Shown here one piece after another: positions 15,205 to 22,936 of a stretch of DNA of 45,034 bases (its first letter is position 1; every line of letters starts with the position of its first letter). The DNA comes from an uncultured Clostridia bacterium (GTDB lineage Bacteria > Bacillota > Clostridia > Oscillospirales > Ruminococcaceae), in assembly GCA_946498095.1 (NCBI GenBank), contig CAMMMX010000023.1, forward strand, positions 1 to 45,034, in the 5' to 3' direction. The position numbers were made by a program, and so were the translations under genes. The notes under the pieces were generated by a model. The model had not been told where the DNA came from. It ran no database searches and was given only the letters and a program-made list of their open reading frames with translations.

Positions 15205-15651
15205 TTAAGACAGCGATTCGCTAACCAGCTGGTTGACCAGCTTGCCGTCAGCCTTTCCGCTGACAAGTGGCATCAATTTTTTCATGATTACGCCTTTGTC
15301 CTGAATGGTTGGTTTTTCAATCTGCAACTGTTTGAACACGTCGCGGATGAGCGCGCGGATTTCATCTTCTCCCATCATTTTCGGCGCAAATTCCCCGAAA
15401 ATGTCAAGGCGGAGCTTGCATTGCTGGATGATATCTGTTCGTTGAGGCGGCGCACTCTCCATCGTTTCTTTCATCTGTTTGATTTCACGAAAAATGACTG
15501 CGTTTTCCTCTTCCTCCGTCAATTCAGCGCGCTTGTCCTTTGCTTTTGCCTTGAGCGCCGATAAAAGCAGTGACAACGCCTCCTTGCGTTCGGTGTCCTG
15601 CTGCTTCAGTGCGAGCATCATTTGCTTTTGAACCTGTTCAATTTTTCCCAT
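15205..15651 (-). CDS. yqeY: GatB/YqeY-domain protein
   Basis: This 148-residue protein starts at MGKIEQVQKQMMLALKQQDT, with a TTGGAGGGAATTCAAG site. The length equals the family norm. It contains LLLSALKAKAKDK and the conserved C-terminal KKLMPLVSGKADGKLVNQLV. The YqeY domain is related to the tRNA-binding tail of GatB amidotransferase; its cellular role is not settled. It is the first gene of a unit that continues into the two chromate-transporter genes. Confidence 0.9.
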   Translation of the reverse strand: MGKIEQVQKQMMLALKQQDTERKEALSLLLSALKAKAKDKRAELTEEEENAVIFREIKQMKETMESAPPQRTDIIQQCKLRLDIFGEFAPKMMGEDEIRALIRDVFKQLQIEKPTIQDKGVIMKKLMPLVSGKADGKLVNQLVSESLS

Positions 15652-15695
15652 CTTGAATTCCCTCCAAATCATCTGTGCTCTTAAATACAATATCT

Positions 15696-15724
15696 ATTAT
15701 ATCCGATAATGAAATCGGCTGCAA
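15696..15724 (-). promoter_or_regulatory. Sigma-A promoter of yqeY-chrA unit
   Basis: On the minus strand TTGCAG and TATAAT are separated by 17 bases, placing the start about 38 bases before the yqeY ATG. Confidence 0.7.
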
Positions 15725-15808
15725 TCACAAATCATTTTGATAGGAGACTTTGAACAAAAACTTTTTCAATTTTAATTATGAAATTAAAATGTATAATATT
15801 TCTAAATC

Positions 15809-15828
15809 TTATCGTGCGTGCACGATAA
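15809..15828. promoter_or_regulatory. Perfect 9+2+9 palindrome, operator candidate
   Basis: TTATCGTGC and its exact complement are separated by two bases. The site lies 12 bases downstream of a TATAAT at 15792-15797, i.e. over a possible start of transcription toward pfk. The geometry suits a dimeric repressor. The 324-base yqeY-pfk gap otherwise holds only promoter-like AT-rich sequence. Confidence 0.5.
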
Positions 15829-16014
15829 CAAAAAAACAGCACTCTGATTTTTACCGGAAAAACTAGCGTTTTTGGTCGATATGCCCGAATCACAAAGGAA
15901 TACTATGAATACTAGACTTAAATCTCTTTACTTTTCCAGCATGATGCTAGAAAGATAATCCAGTATAATAAAGAGGAACGATTTCTAGGAAGAAAAATAA
16001 GGAGGTTTTATGCT

Positions 16015-17271
16015 ATGCCCAAGAATATCCTAGTTGGACAGTCTGGCGGTCCCAGCAGCGCCATTAACGCTTCCCTAGCGGGCATTCTAAAGGCCGCGTC
16101 AGCACGATTGCCTCAGGTAACTGTGTACGGTGCGTTAAACGGGATTACCGGCGTGCTGGAGGGCAAGCTGAAGCAGCTGGCTCTGACAGCAAATGAACTG
16201 GCTCTGCTGCGACAGACACCGGCCATGGCGCTGGGATCCTGCCGGTATAAGTTTTCCGACTATTCAGAGGATGAAACCGACTATCTCCGGGTTCTGGATA
16301 CCTTCCGGCAATATGACATCGGAGCCTTTTTTTACATTGGCGGCAACGATTCTATGGATACGGCATCAAAACTAGCGTCCTACTTTCGCTCACAGAAGGA
16401 AGATATACAGGTCATCGGCGTGCCGAAAACAATTGACAATGATCTTGTCTGTATGGATCATACACCCGGGTTTGGCAGCGCAGCCAAGTATCTGGCAGTG
16501 ACTATGACGGAAATTATTCGGGACACCTCTATTTACCCTGTCCCAAGCGTGACGATTGTGGAGATTATGGGAAGAAACAGCGGATGGTTGACGCTTGCAG
16601 CAGCTCTCCCCCGTCTCACCGGATTTGGGAAGCCGGACCTTGTCTACCTTCCGGAAATCCCTTTTGATGAAAACGACTTCTTAGATAGGCTGCTTACGCT
16701 TATCAAGACACAAAATAACACTGTCATTGCCGTCAGTGAAGGCGTGCGGGATTCGAATGGGGATTATATCGGTGAATCCACGAAAAGCGGAACCCGCGAT
16801 CAGTTCGGCCATGTATACCTGTCTGGGGTGGGAAAATATCTGGAGCATCTGGTCCGCAGACAGATAGGCTGTAAGGTGCGCAGCATCGAGCTCAACATTA
16901 TGCAACGTTGCAGCGCTCACCTGGCATCGGGATGCGATCTGGATGAAAGCGAGGCGGTCGGCGCCTTCGCCATAGATGCGATGCTCCGGGGAGAAACCGG
17001 TAAGATGGTGACGCTGGAACGCCTGTCTGATACACCGTACCAGTCACGGCCTGCTCTATGCGAACTCAGTACCTGTGCAAACAAGGAACGAAAGGTTCCC
17101 TTGGAATGGACGGATCTCGACAAATCCGCAGATGCTATCCGTTCCTACCTGCTTCCACTTATCCAGGGGGATGTGCGTTTCATGACGGACAATGTCGGGA
17201 TGCCCCAGTATTATTCTCTGCCAATTGAACCACTTTCACAATCGCAACGATCTCTTTTCAGAAACACTTGA
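16015..17271 (+). CDS. 6-phosphofructokinase, pyrophosphate-type
   Basis: This 418-residue protein has an N-terminal GGPSSAINAS loop (residues 11-20). GGNDSMD (109-115) has Asp at the second variable position, and PKTIDND (137-143) has Lys. In this family Asp and Lys at these places mark use of pyrophosphate instead of ATP. TPGFGSAAKY and IMGRNSGWL follow. It catalyses the reversible phosphorylation of fructose 6-phosphate in glycolysis. The start has AAGGAGGTTTTATGCT. The Asn in GGNDS replaces the more usual Asp. No partner subunit is encoded nearby. Confidence 0.9.
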   Translation: MPKNILVGQSGGPSSAINASLAGILKAASARLPQVTVYGALNGITGVLEGKLKQLALTANELALLRQTPAMALGSCRYKFSDYSEDETDYLRVLDTFRQYDIGAFFYIGGNDSMDTASKLASYFRSQKEDIQVIGVPKTIDNDLVCMDHTPGFGSAAKYLAVTMTEIIRDTSIYPVPSVTIVEIMGRNSGWLTLAAALPRLTGFGKPDLVYLPEIPFDENDFLDRLLTLIKTQNNTVIAVSEGVRDSNGDYIGESTKSGTRDQFGHVYLSGVGKYLEHLVRRQIGCKVRSIELNIMQRCSAHLASGCDLDESEAVGAFAIDAMLRGETGKMVTLERLSDTPYQSRPALCELSTCANKERKVPLEWTDLDKSADAIRSYLLPLIQGDVRFMTDNVGMPQYYSLPIEPLSQSQRSLFRNT

Positions 17272-17296
17272 CTTTCTTGCATAGAACGGGTAAAAT
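17268..17296 (+). promoter_or_regulatory. Promoter for the DUF1292 gene
   Basis: TTGACT and TAAAAT lie 17 bases apart, starting inside the last codons of pfk and about 50 bases before the DUF1292 start. Confidence 0.65.
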
Positions 17297-17352
17297 TTAA
17301 GATACTATCAATCAAAGGATGTATTTCCCTTTGATGTGGAAAGGAACGCGGT

Positions 17353-17718
17353 ATGATGAGTAATCATAATGACGATATGGACTACACCCCGGATTTGTAC
17401 ACCTTAATGGACGAGGAAGGCAATGAGCAAACATTTGAGCTGCTTGATGCGGCTGAGGTAGATGGACAGCGTTATTTTGCTTTGGTTCCCTATTTCGACG
17501 ATCCGGACGACTTGCTACAGGATGACGGGGATTTGGTAATCCTTCGTTCGGAAATCGTTGACGGTGAGGAAATGATGGCTTCCATCGACGATGACGAGGA
17601 ATATGATCGGATAGGCAGCATGTTCCTAGAGCGCTTAGAAGAGATGTTTGAGAGCTACGACGGCGAGGATCTGGATATGCTTGATGGTATTGTTGATGAC
17701 GAAGATGATGGAGAATAA
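17353..17718 (+). CDS. DUF1292 protein
   Basis: This 121-residue very acidic protein has the DUF1292 core: LYTLMDEEGNEQTFELLDA, then GQRYFALVPYFDDPDD and GDLVILRSEIVDGEEMMASI. A Glu/Asp-rich tail follows. DUF1292 proteins are common in Firmicutes, often next to yrrK/yrzL-type genes; their role is unknown. An AAAGGAACGCGGT site precedes the ATG; the second codon is also ATG and could serve. Confidence 0.85.
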   Translation: MMSNHNDDMDYTPDLYTLMDEEGNEQTFELLDAAEVDGQRYFALVPYFDDPDDLLQDDGDLVILRSEIVDGEEMMASIDDDEEYDRIGSMFLERLEEMFESYDGEDLDMLDGIVDDEDDGE

Positions 17719-17763
17719 GTCGTTTTTTGTCAAAAAGCATTGTGTTTATGCATAATTTTCCTC

Positions 17764-17792
17764 TTGTATTATCGGATATATTATGATATAAT
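17764..17792 (+). promoter_or_regulatory. Promoter of the 6S-like RNA
   Basis: TTGTAT and TATAAT are 17 bases apart, with the RNA start expected near 17799. Confidence 0.7.
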
Positions 17793-17798
17793 AACAGT

Positions 17799-18048
17799 AC
17801 CGAAGAAAATCATATGGTTTTCTGCCTTGTTCGATTCAGTGTTGTTTATATAATCCAACACATATATAAACGGGAATCCGGCTCTTCCGGTGAATTGCAG
17901 ACCTCCCGCCTTGAGCGGACGAAGGGAGCGTGCAGCCGGAAGGAGGATACCCAACCTGCTGGTGCGGGTTTTATGTCACTTCACGACGGCAAGGCGGATA
18001 TCCTCTTTTAAACAGTGGGACTGCAGTTATTTGCAGTCCCTTTCTTTT
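17799..18048 (+). ncRNA. ssrS: 6S RNA candidate (ssrS)
   Basis: A stretch of about 250 bases has its own promoter and ends in an intrinsic terminator (GGGACTGCAG / CTGCAGTCCC type stem at 18018-18040 followed by TTTCTTTT). No credible protein is encoded. It folds into a long irregular hairpin: CTTCCGG (17885-17891 region) pairs with CCGGAAG (17937-17943 region), with inner arms TGCA/TGCA and CTCCC/GGGAG and outer GGGAATCC/GGATACCC. A second hairpin AACCTGC/GCGGGTT follows. Length, isolated promoter and position just before tcdA fit clostridial 6S RNA, but I cannot run a covariance search. Confidence 0.6.
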
Positions 18049-18075
18049 ACGTTTTTGGAGGAAGGATGTTGATAT

Positions 18076-18825
18076 ATGAGCAACTGGCTGTCCAGGCAAA
18101 ACAACTTTATCGGTGAAAACTCGACCCAACGCCTCAAAAGCGCTTCTGTCGCTGTGCTTGGTTTAGGCGGCGTTGGCGGCGCCTGCGTGGAAGCGCTCGT
18201 AAGATGCGGCATAGGGCGTCTCATTTTACTCGACCGCGATACAGTGGACATCACAAATCTGAACCGCCAGCTATTGGCGACACTGGATAACGTGGGGATC
18301 TCGAAATGTACTGCCGCATATGAACGCGTACTATCCATCAACCCTAACTGCAAGGTCGACAGCCTGGAGATCTTTTATGAAGCGCAGACGGCCCCGCGCC
18401 TCTTTTCCCTGTCGCCGGATTTTGTCATCGATGCTATCGATACAGTTTCTTCCAAGCTGCACCTGGCTCAAGCCTGCCAGGAACACGGCGTTCCCCTCGT
18501 TTCCTGCCTCGGAACCGGGAACCGACTAGATCCTTCTCAATTTACCTATGGCGATATCTCCGACACAGCGGGATGCGGCTGCGGTTTGGCCCGTGTGATG
18601 CGACGTGAATGCCGCAAACGCGGAATAAAGAGGCTGACGGTCGTCTATTCCACTGAGCCGCCATACGACTGTGTCGCAGATGTACAAAACGGTCGTCATG
18701 CCCCGGGCAGCATTTCCTATTGTCCACCTGTAGCCGGGTATTTGCTGGCAAGCCTAGCTGTACGTCATTTACTAAAGTGTGAGGCGCTTCCTCCTAATAC
18801 ATCCTTGACAAGTGAAACCCCTTGA
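18076..18825 (+). CDS. tcdA: tRNA threonylcarbamoyladenosine dehydratase
   Basis: This 249-residue member of the ThiF/E1 family has the nucleotide-binding GLGGVGGACVEALVRCGIG at about residues 31-49. DRDTVDITNLNRQ at 54-66 and AIDTVSSKLHL at about 118-128 follow. The CGCGLARVMRRECRKRGI stretch is typical of TcdA (CsdL/YgdL). It cyclises t6A37 of tRNA to the hydantoin ct6A using ATP. The start follows TTTTTGGAGGAAGGATGTTGATAT. Confidence 0.9.
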   Translation: MSNWLSRQNNFIGENSTQRLKSASVAVLGLGGVGGACVEALVRCGIGRLILLDRDTVDITNLNRQLLATLDNVGISKCTAAYERVLSINPNCKVDSLEIFYEAQTAPRLFSLSPDFVIDAIDTVSSKLHLAQACQEHGVPLVSCLGTGNRLDPSQFTYGDISDTAGCGCGLARVMRRECRKRGIKRLTVVYSTEPPYDCVADVQNGRHAPGSISYCPPVAGYLLASLAVRHLLKCEALPPNTSLTSETP

Positions 18826-19203
18826 TACGTCAGGTAGTGGTTTTAGCCCCGTATAGTGATTCCATTGCATGTCCGAAAAACTTCGGCAAAACATATCCCA
18901 TTTTTGCCACTGTCAACGGTGTCTCATGCCAAGGCAGCCCTCACCCTGCCATATCCTAACGTCCGTAAGGACATCTTTACTCAGAGGGAAAGAATCAGCC
19001 TAGAGATACCGTCCACGTAACACGAATATCCTGCCCCCCTTTGACGCGATGTGTCGTTGTATCCAAACACATCCAAGAGCAGGTGTGGTAGCGCTGCACA
19101 CCCTGAAACTATTCTTCCTCTTCCCTGTACGACATGCCGATTCACCATTTCTCCTCCCTTCACATAACATAATGATATAGCTCTACTGAGGAGGAGAAGG
19201 ATC
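18826..19203. other. Intergenic stretch without recognisable gene
   Basis: This 378-base stretch separates tcdA from the DUF2935 gene. The only structure I see is a short hairpin around GTCC-GTAA-GGAC near 18961-18972. A reverse-strand frame across it has no ribosome-binding site and runs into the DUF2935 gene. Confidence 0.5.
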
Positions 19204-20106
19204 TTGCGAAATCGAGAAAAATATGTCGTTTTGTCGCTGGAGCAGCACCTGTTTTTCGCCCGCATCATGAAGGAACACAGCCTATTTCTGGCAGCGGGAT
19301 TTCCACCCTGTGACGCCTCTTTGGCTAAGGATGCACTGCGGTTTAAAGACGAATTTGAAAAACTGCTTCTGCAAGCCGTGAAACTGAGTAACGGTATCAT
19401 CAGACGCAACGTTTTATGTTCCGGGGAAATTTTAACCGAATTTACGGAATGTGCGGAAAAACAAACGCAGCAACTGACCGGGATCGATATCGATGAATGC
19501 ATCACAGATTTGGAAAAACAGTTGACATGCGGTGAGAATGTCAATATCAGCCCGGAACTGGTGCGGCATACCTGTAAACTGAACCAAAACGCGCTTCAAT
19601 TACTGGATGGACTTATTCGATTCAATGAAAAAATCCTCAACGAAGTACTCGGTTGCCGTATGTTCACCCTGAACTATCCTTTATTGATTGAACATATCCT
19701 GCGGGAAGCCAAACTTTACCGTTCGTTTATCAGGCAGCTGGAAAGCGGCGGCAATTTCGACTGTCAAACCATACGGCAAACTGAGCAGTTCTGGAACCGG
19801 ATCATGATGGAGCATGCGTTTTTCATTCGCGGGCTACTGGATCCCACGGAGCATGATCTGATTGAAACATCAGACGCCTTCGCAAAAGATTTTGCCCACC
19901 TGTTGGCGAAATGCCGGGAAACCAATGACAAGATCCTGACTGACAATGGCTCCCTGGAAACTACAAAGAAATTTAGGGACTTTAAGGCGGCTGGGACAAA
20001 AGGCATTGAATGCTGTGAAATCCGTTCCATCATACTGCCGCTTCTGGCTGATCATGTTCTGCGTGAAGCAAACCACTATATCCGCCTCCTTTGCGATCCC
20101 GGATGA
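19204..20106 (+). CDS. DUF2935 protein, two-repeat metal-binding helical bundle
   Basis: This 300-residue protein is all helical with internal duplication. Glu/His pairs recur in EQHLFFARIMKEHSLFL (residues 13-29), LIEHILREAKLYR (about 162-174), MMEHAFFIRGLLDP (about 201-214) and LLADHVLREANHYI (about 281-294). This is the DUF2935 pattern, likely to bind a di-metal centre. The start is a TTG after GAGGAGGAGAAGGATC. It stands alone between tcdA and a convergent AraC gene. Confidence 0.85.
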   Translation: MRNREKYVVLSLEQHLFFARIMKEHSLFLAAGFPPCDASLAKDALRFKDEFEKLLLQAVKLSNGIIRRNVLCSGEILTEFTECAEKQTQQLTGIDIDECITDLEKQLTCGENVNISPELVRHTCKLNQNALQLLDGLIRFNEKILNEVLGCRMFTLNYPLLIEHILREAKLYRSFIRQLESGGNFDCQTIRQTEQFWNRIMMEHAFFIRGLLDPTEHDLIETSDAFAKDFAHLLAKCRETNDKILTDNGSLETTKKFRDFKAAGTKGIECCEIRSIILPLLADHVLREANHYIRLLCDPG

Positions 20107-20144
20107 GCATGCATACGTCCTTCATGCACAAAGACGCCTGACCT

Positions 20145-20996
20145 TCATTCCCCTATTTGCGCGCCTGCTTGACCGTTTCCCGCTTCCTCCGCCCCGTACG
20201 TATAGCGCAGCCTGTACTGTTGGGGCGGCAGTCCATATTGCTGGCTGAAAACGCGGCTGAAGTAAAAAGGGTCAGGATAGCCAAGACTTTGTGCAATCTC
20301 AGAAATAGAAAAAGCTGTGTTGCAGAGCAAAAAATCCGCACGCTCCATCTTCATGCGGGTAACGTATTGGCGGGGCGTGCATTGCATCACACGGGTAAAG
20401 ACATCACGGAACCGGCGAACGGATAACCCGCATAGAGACGCCATTTGCTCGACGGTAATATCCTCTCCAGTATGCTGATGTAAATAGTGTACCAATGCTG
20501 AAATTCTGTCCCCATACAGATAGGTCTTCTCATGTCCCAAATTCTGCATCCAGTGGCTTAAAAGGAGCCCCATATAAGCCGATGCTGCCATTCTTGCGGC
20601 AGCAGAAGGTTTCCTCAATAGCAGCATACATTGATCCCGACAGGATGGTTCTGGAGAAGTCTCCGGAATGATTGTCGGCTGCCCCAGAGGCAGCATCGCG
20701 AGGCCGCTTAAGCCGAATTCAAACCACCAAAAATCCCAACTATCCGCTTGAGGCTGGTAATCAATAACTTTCCAGTATTCCACCATGATCAGCGATTGTT
20801 CCTTTAAAACCAGCGGAGGGCTGTCTTTCAAACGCAGGATACCCGTTCCGCGCAGCGTACGGATGACAACATATCCTGTTCTGGAACGGTCCACCCCCTT
20901 TTGACCATGGTAGGTTCGGTCGGCACGGACAAAATATACCACGCTGAGAAAAACTGACGGCATCTCCACCGGTCTTTCCGATAAAGAAAAATCCAC
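20145..20996 (-). CDS. AraC-family transcriptional regulator
   Basis: The N-terminal half is a cupin-like sensor: TGYVVIRTLRGTGILRLKD and an aromatic segment WDFWWFEFGLSG. The C-terminal 100 residues hold two helix-turn-helix motifs: ITVEQMASLCGLSVRRFRDV and SISEIAQSLGYPDPFYFSRV, with the AraC signature up to QYRLRY. The likely start is the GTG at 20996 after AGGTAGAAGGTTGTTT. A TTG twelve codons earlier lacks a good site. The N-terminus suggests a sugar or small carbon ligand. No obvious target gene is adjacent. Confidence 0.85.
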   Translation of the reverse strand: MDFSLSERPVEMPSVFLSVVYFVRADRTYHGQKGVDRSRTGYVVIRTLRGTGILRLKDSPPLVLKEQSLIMVEYWKVIDYQPQADSWDFWWFEFGLSGLAMLPLGQPTIIPETSPEPSCRDQCMLLLRKPSAAARMAASAYMGLLLSHWMQNLGHEKTYLYGDRISALVHYLHQHTGEDITVEQMASLCGLSVRRFRDVFTRVMQCTPRQYVTRMKMERADFLLCNTAFSISEIAQSLGYPDPFYFSRVFSQQYGLPPQQYRLRYTYGAEEAGNGQAGAQIGE

Positions 20997-21105
20997 AAAC
21001 AACCTTCTACCTGCTCCTTTACCTATTATCAATGTAATTTTATCAAAGAATTGCCGAAATGTCCATATGTTTTTCCTGTTTATGCATGGTAAAACAACTT
21101 GAGTT

Positions 21106-21114
21106 TGGTATAAT
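21106..21114 (+). promoter_or_regulatory. Extended -10 promoter of the RNA candidate
   Basis: TGGTATAAT is an extended -10 element; the -35 region is poor, as is usual for this class. Confidence 0.45.
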
Positions 21115-21120
21115 CATAGT

Positions 21121-21295
21121 ACAGAGGTAAAGCGTCAAAGAGCTGTTTTCCCTGCAAGACGTTTGAAAACCTCTTTGTCGGATCGCGTATATAGAGAAAC
21201 GCGTTCGAGCAAAATAGATAGATCGATAGATATTGGAGTATAATGGATGGGACAGAGAAGGCGGATGTGATGAGCATCCGCCTTCTCTGTTGTTT
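21121..21295 (+). ncRNA. Structured small RNA candidate
   Basis: About 170 bases between the AraC gene and the two-span protein gene. A 5' hairpin pairs AGAGGT with ACCTCT and AAGCGTC with GACGTTT. A middle hairpin CGCG...CGCG lies at about 21184-21203. A strong terminator stem follows: ACAGAGAAGGCGGATG with its complement, then TTGTTTTG. No open frame with a ribosome-binding site fits. The rest of the 540-base gap (21296-21575) shows nothing I recognise. Confidence 0.45.
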
Positions 21296-21575
21296 TGCTT
21301 GGACACTACAGGGCTAGCATCCGGCTTAATTCTGTTATTCTCACTGACATATCGGTATATTTTTTCACGCAAGCTACACTACCAGGATCTCCAGTAACGT
21401 CAAGTTGGGAGAGCCCTGGAATAGCGTGGATACCAGGCAATCCCCTCAATATTTGATAACCGCATTTTTGTCACAGGCCGCCGCTGAAGCGGCTTATCTC
21501 TTTATACCTTTGTATCCTTCCTTATCACCCTTAAACGGGGTCGATATACTTTGCGGCAATTCTGCTCTCTGCTTT

Positions 21576-22100
21576 TCACCCCGCTTGGTCGAGCAAGCCG
21601 TTGGCCTTTTCGCAGACGGCATAGAGTTCGTCGTATTTGGAATCGATCAGTGGAGTCACCGCCACAATCCTATTCTTCTCAATGTAGCGATACAAGAAGT
21701 AGGGCAAGCTCCAGCCGATGAACGCAGGTATAGCAAGGAGGATACAGGGGAAAATCTGTCCGGCAGTCACGGAAAAGACCGAACCAGCCATGAATGCCGT
21801 ACCGACGATTCCAACGATATAAGCGAAAATGGAGGCTTTCACCCGTTTTGAAGATTCCAAAGACACGATGTCAGAGGCTATCGCATCAAACTGGCGTTGA
21901 AGCCGGTTCAGTTCGGTTTTGTTTCGAATTTTGCGGTCGCGTTTCAATCTCATGACCACAGAATCTGGTTTTCCTGAAGGGAAAGTGGTATCCTCCAGCT
22001 TCCATCCGAAATTCTCATATCCATCCGCGTAAACTGATAACATGCCGCTTTTTACAGTGAGCTCCTGATATTCGTATCCGACAAAAGCTTTATTGCTCAT
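21576..22100 (-). CDS. Two-span membrane protein, paralog B
   Basis: This 174-residue protein starts MSNKAFVGYEYQELTV. An N-terminal soluble part of about 90 residues has YENFGW, then RLKRDRKIRNKTELNRLQRQ. Two membrane spans follow: VGIVGTAFMAGSVFSV (about 104-119) and ILLAIPAFIGWSLPYFLYRY (about 126-145). A short soluble tail has a CEK near the end. It shares all these blocks with the protein encoded at 22937-23458. It overlaps the gene upstream by 11 bases. I do not recognise a named family. Confidence 0.75.
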   Translation of the reverse strand: MSNKAFVGYEYQELTVKSGMLSVYADGYENFGWKLEDTTFPSGKPDSVVMRLKRDRKIRNKTELNRLQRQFDAIASDIVSLESSKRVKASIFAYIVGIVGTAFMAGSVFSVTAGQIFPCILLAIPAFIGWSLPYFLYRYIEKNRIVAVTPLIDSKYDELYAVCEKANGLLDQAG

Positions 22101-22470
22101 TTTGTGATTCCTCCTTTTTCTTCACCACATCGTCGCTCAGCTGCATAATCTCATCGGTATATTTTTTCTTCCGGCTGCTGGTGATCAGATGGGAGACAAG
22201 GAATGCCAGCAAGAGGACGATTAATCCGGGGATACTGAGGGCAAGGCCCATTGTCATATCACCCCAAACCATTACCAGCGACATCCCTGCCCCCATAACC
22301 AGAGCTCCCATGACGCCTAGGATACCGCCGATAATTTTCCCTGGTAATTTCACCTTGCTGTCCAGCTTCTGAAGTTGCTCCATCTTGTTTTCCTCATGTG
22401 GAACATACTGACGGCGGATGCTATCCGCTCTTTTTTGATCCCTCTCCGTTACTTGATACGTATTCATCAT
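22090..22470 (-). CDS. Small two-span membrane protein
   Basis: This 126-residue protein has a charged N-terminus (RDQKRADSIRRQYVPHEENK, about residues 10-29). Two hydrophobic segments lie at about 46-66 (IIGGILGVMGALVMGAGMSL) and 74-95. A charged C-terminal tail with SDDVVKKKEESQNEQ follows. It is the first gene of a two-gene unit with paralog B. The start has an AAAGGAAAATCT site. No family function is known to me. Confidence 0.65.
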   Translation of the reverse strand: MMNTYQVTERDQKRADSIRRQYVPHEENKMEQLQKLDSKVKLPGKIIGGILGVMGALVMGAGMSLVMVWGDMTMGLALSIPGLIVLLLAFLVSHLITSSRKKKYTDEIMQLSDDVVKKKEESQNEQ

Positions 22471-22494
22471 AGATTTTCCTTTCCTTTGTTTTTT

Positions 22495-22508
22495 GAACCG
22501 CTCGGTTC
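22495..22508. promoter_or_regulatory. Palindrome GAACCG-CT-CGGTTC
   Basis: A perfect 6+2+6 inverted repeat lies 25 bases before the start of the 126-residue gene. Similar palindromes are operators of TetR-type repressors, though no such gene is in the window. Confidence 0.4.
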
Positions 22509-22627
22509 GTTTGATGTTTACATTGTACTGCCTGATTATTTGCGTATTGATTCAAAAGTGTTTGTGTAAGATTAATCTCGCGATTTTTTCTGAAACTCCC
22601 TGGCACTGCTGAACAAGACCGTTAGAC

Positions 22628-22760
22628 AGTCAGGACCCCCGGCTAAACCGGGGGCTTGAGTAAGCCCTAGAAGGGCATCGTGCCGGCAAGCCTCTCAAGA
22701 GGCACTGAAAAGATCTACCACTTGCATCACTTGCCCCACAACCCGTAAACGGGCCTTTGC
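22628..22760. repeat. Hairpin-cluster repeat, copy A
   Basis: Consecutive hairpins overlap one another: CCCCCGGC-loop-CCGGGGG, GGGCTTGAGTAAGCCC, GCCCTAGAAGGGC, GCCTCTCAAGAGGC and CCCGTAAACGGG. The same series recurs at 44866-45034. The layout suggests an end or a remnant of an IS200/IS605-like element. No transposase is nearby. Confidence 0.6.
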
Positions 22761-22887
22761 GTACTAACACAGCTTTTCTTATGTAGCAAAATTGCTGTTT
22801 ATATCTCGCTTCGCTCGGTACTTGAATCTAATGTTTATTTACTCTCCACAGCCGAGCTGGGGGTTCTTCTTGTGCTAAAGCATTTAA

Positions 22888-22921
22888 AGAAAAGCCGGCA
22901 TCCGAATCCGGGATGCCGGCT
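22888..22921 (-). terminator. Terminator of the two-component operon
   Basis: An eleven-base stem (AGCCGGCATCC and its complement) is followed on the minus strand by TTTTCTTT. It lies 16 bases after the stop of paralog A. Confidence 0.85.
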
Positions 22922-22936
22922 GAGATTAGTCATCTG

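Noticed and set aside
17312-17740. 142-codon minus-strand frame
   Set aside because: It is a mirror of the acidic DUF1292 gene, giving a low-complexity His/Arg/Pro-rich product.
18981-19544. 187-codon minus-strand frame
   Set aside because: It is antisense to the DUF2935 gene and has no ribosome-binding site.
21405-21851. 148-codon plus-strand frame
   Set aside because: It is antisense to paralog B, which is supported by its homology to paralog A.
22628-22760. CRISPR array
   Set aside because: The hairpins are adjacent and differ in sequence; there are no regular repeats or spacers. No CRISPR array is seen in the window.
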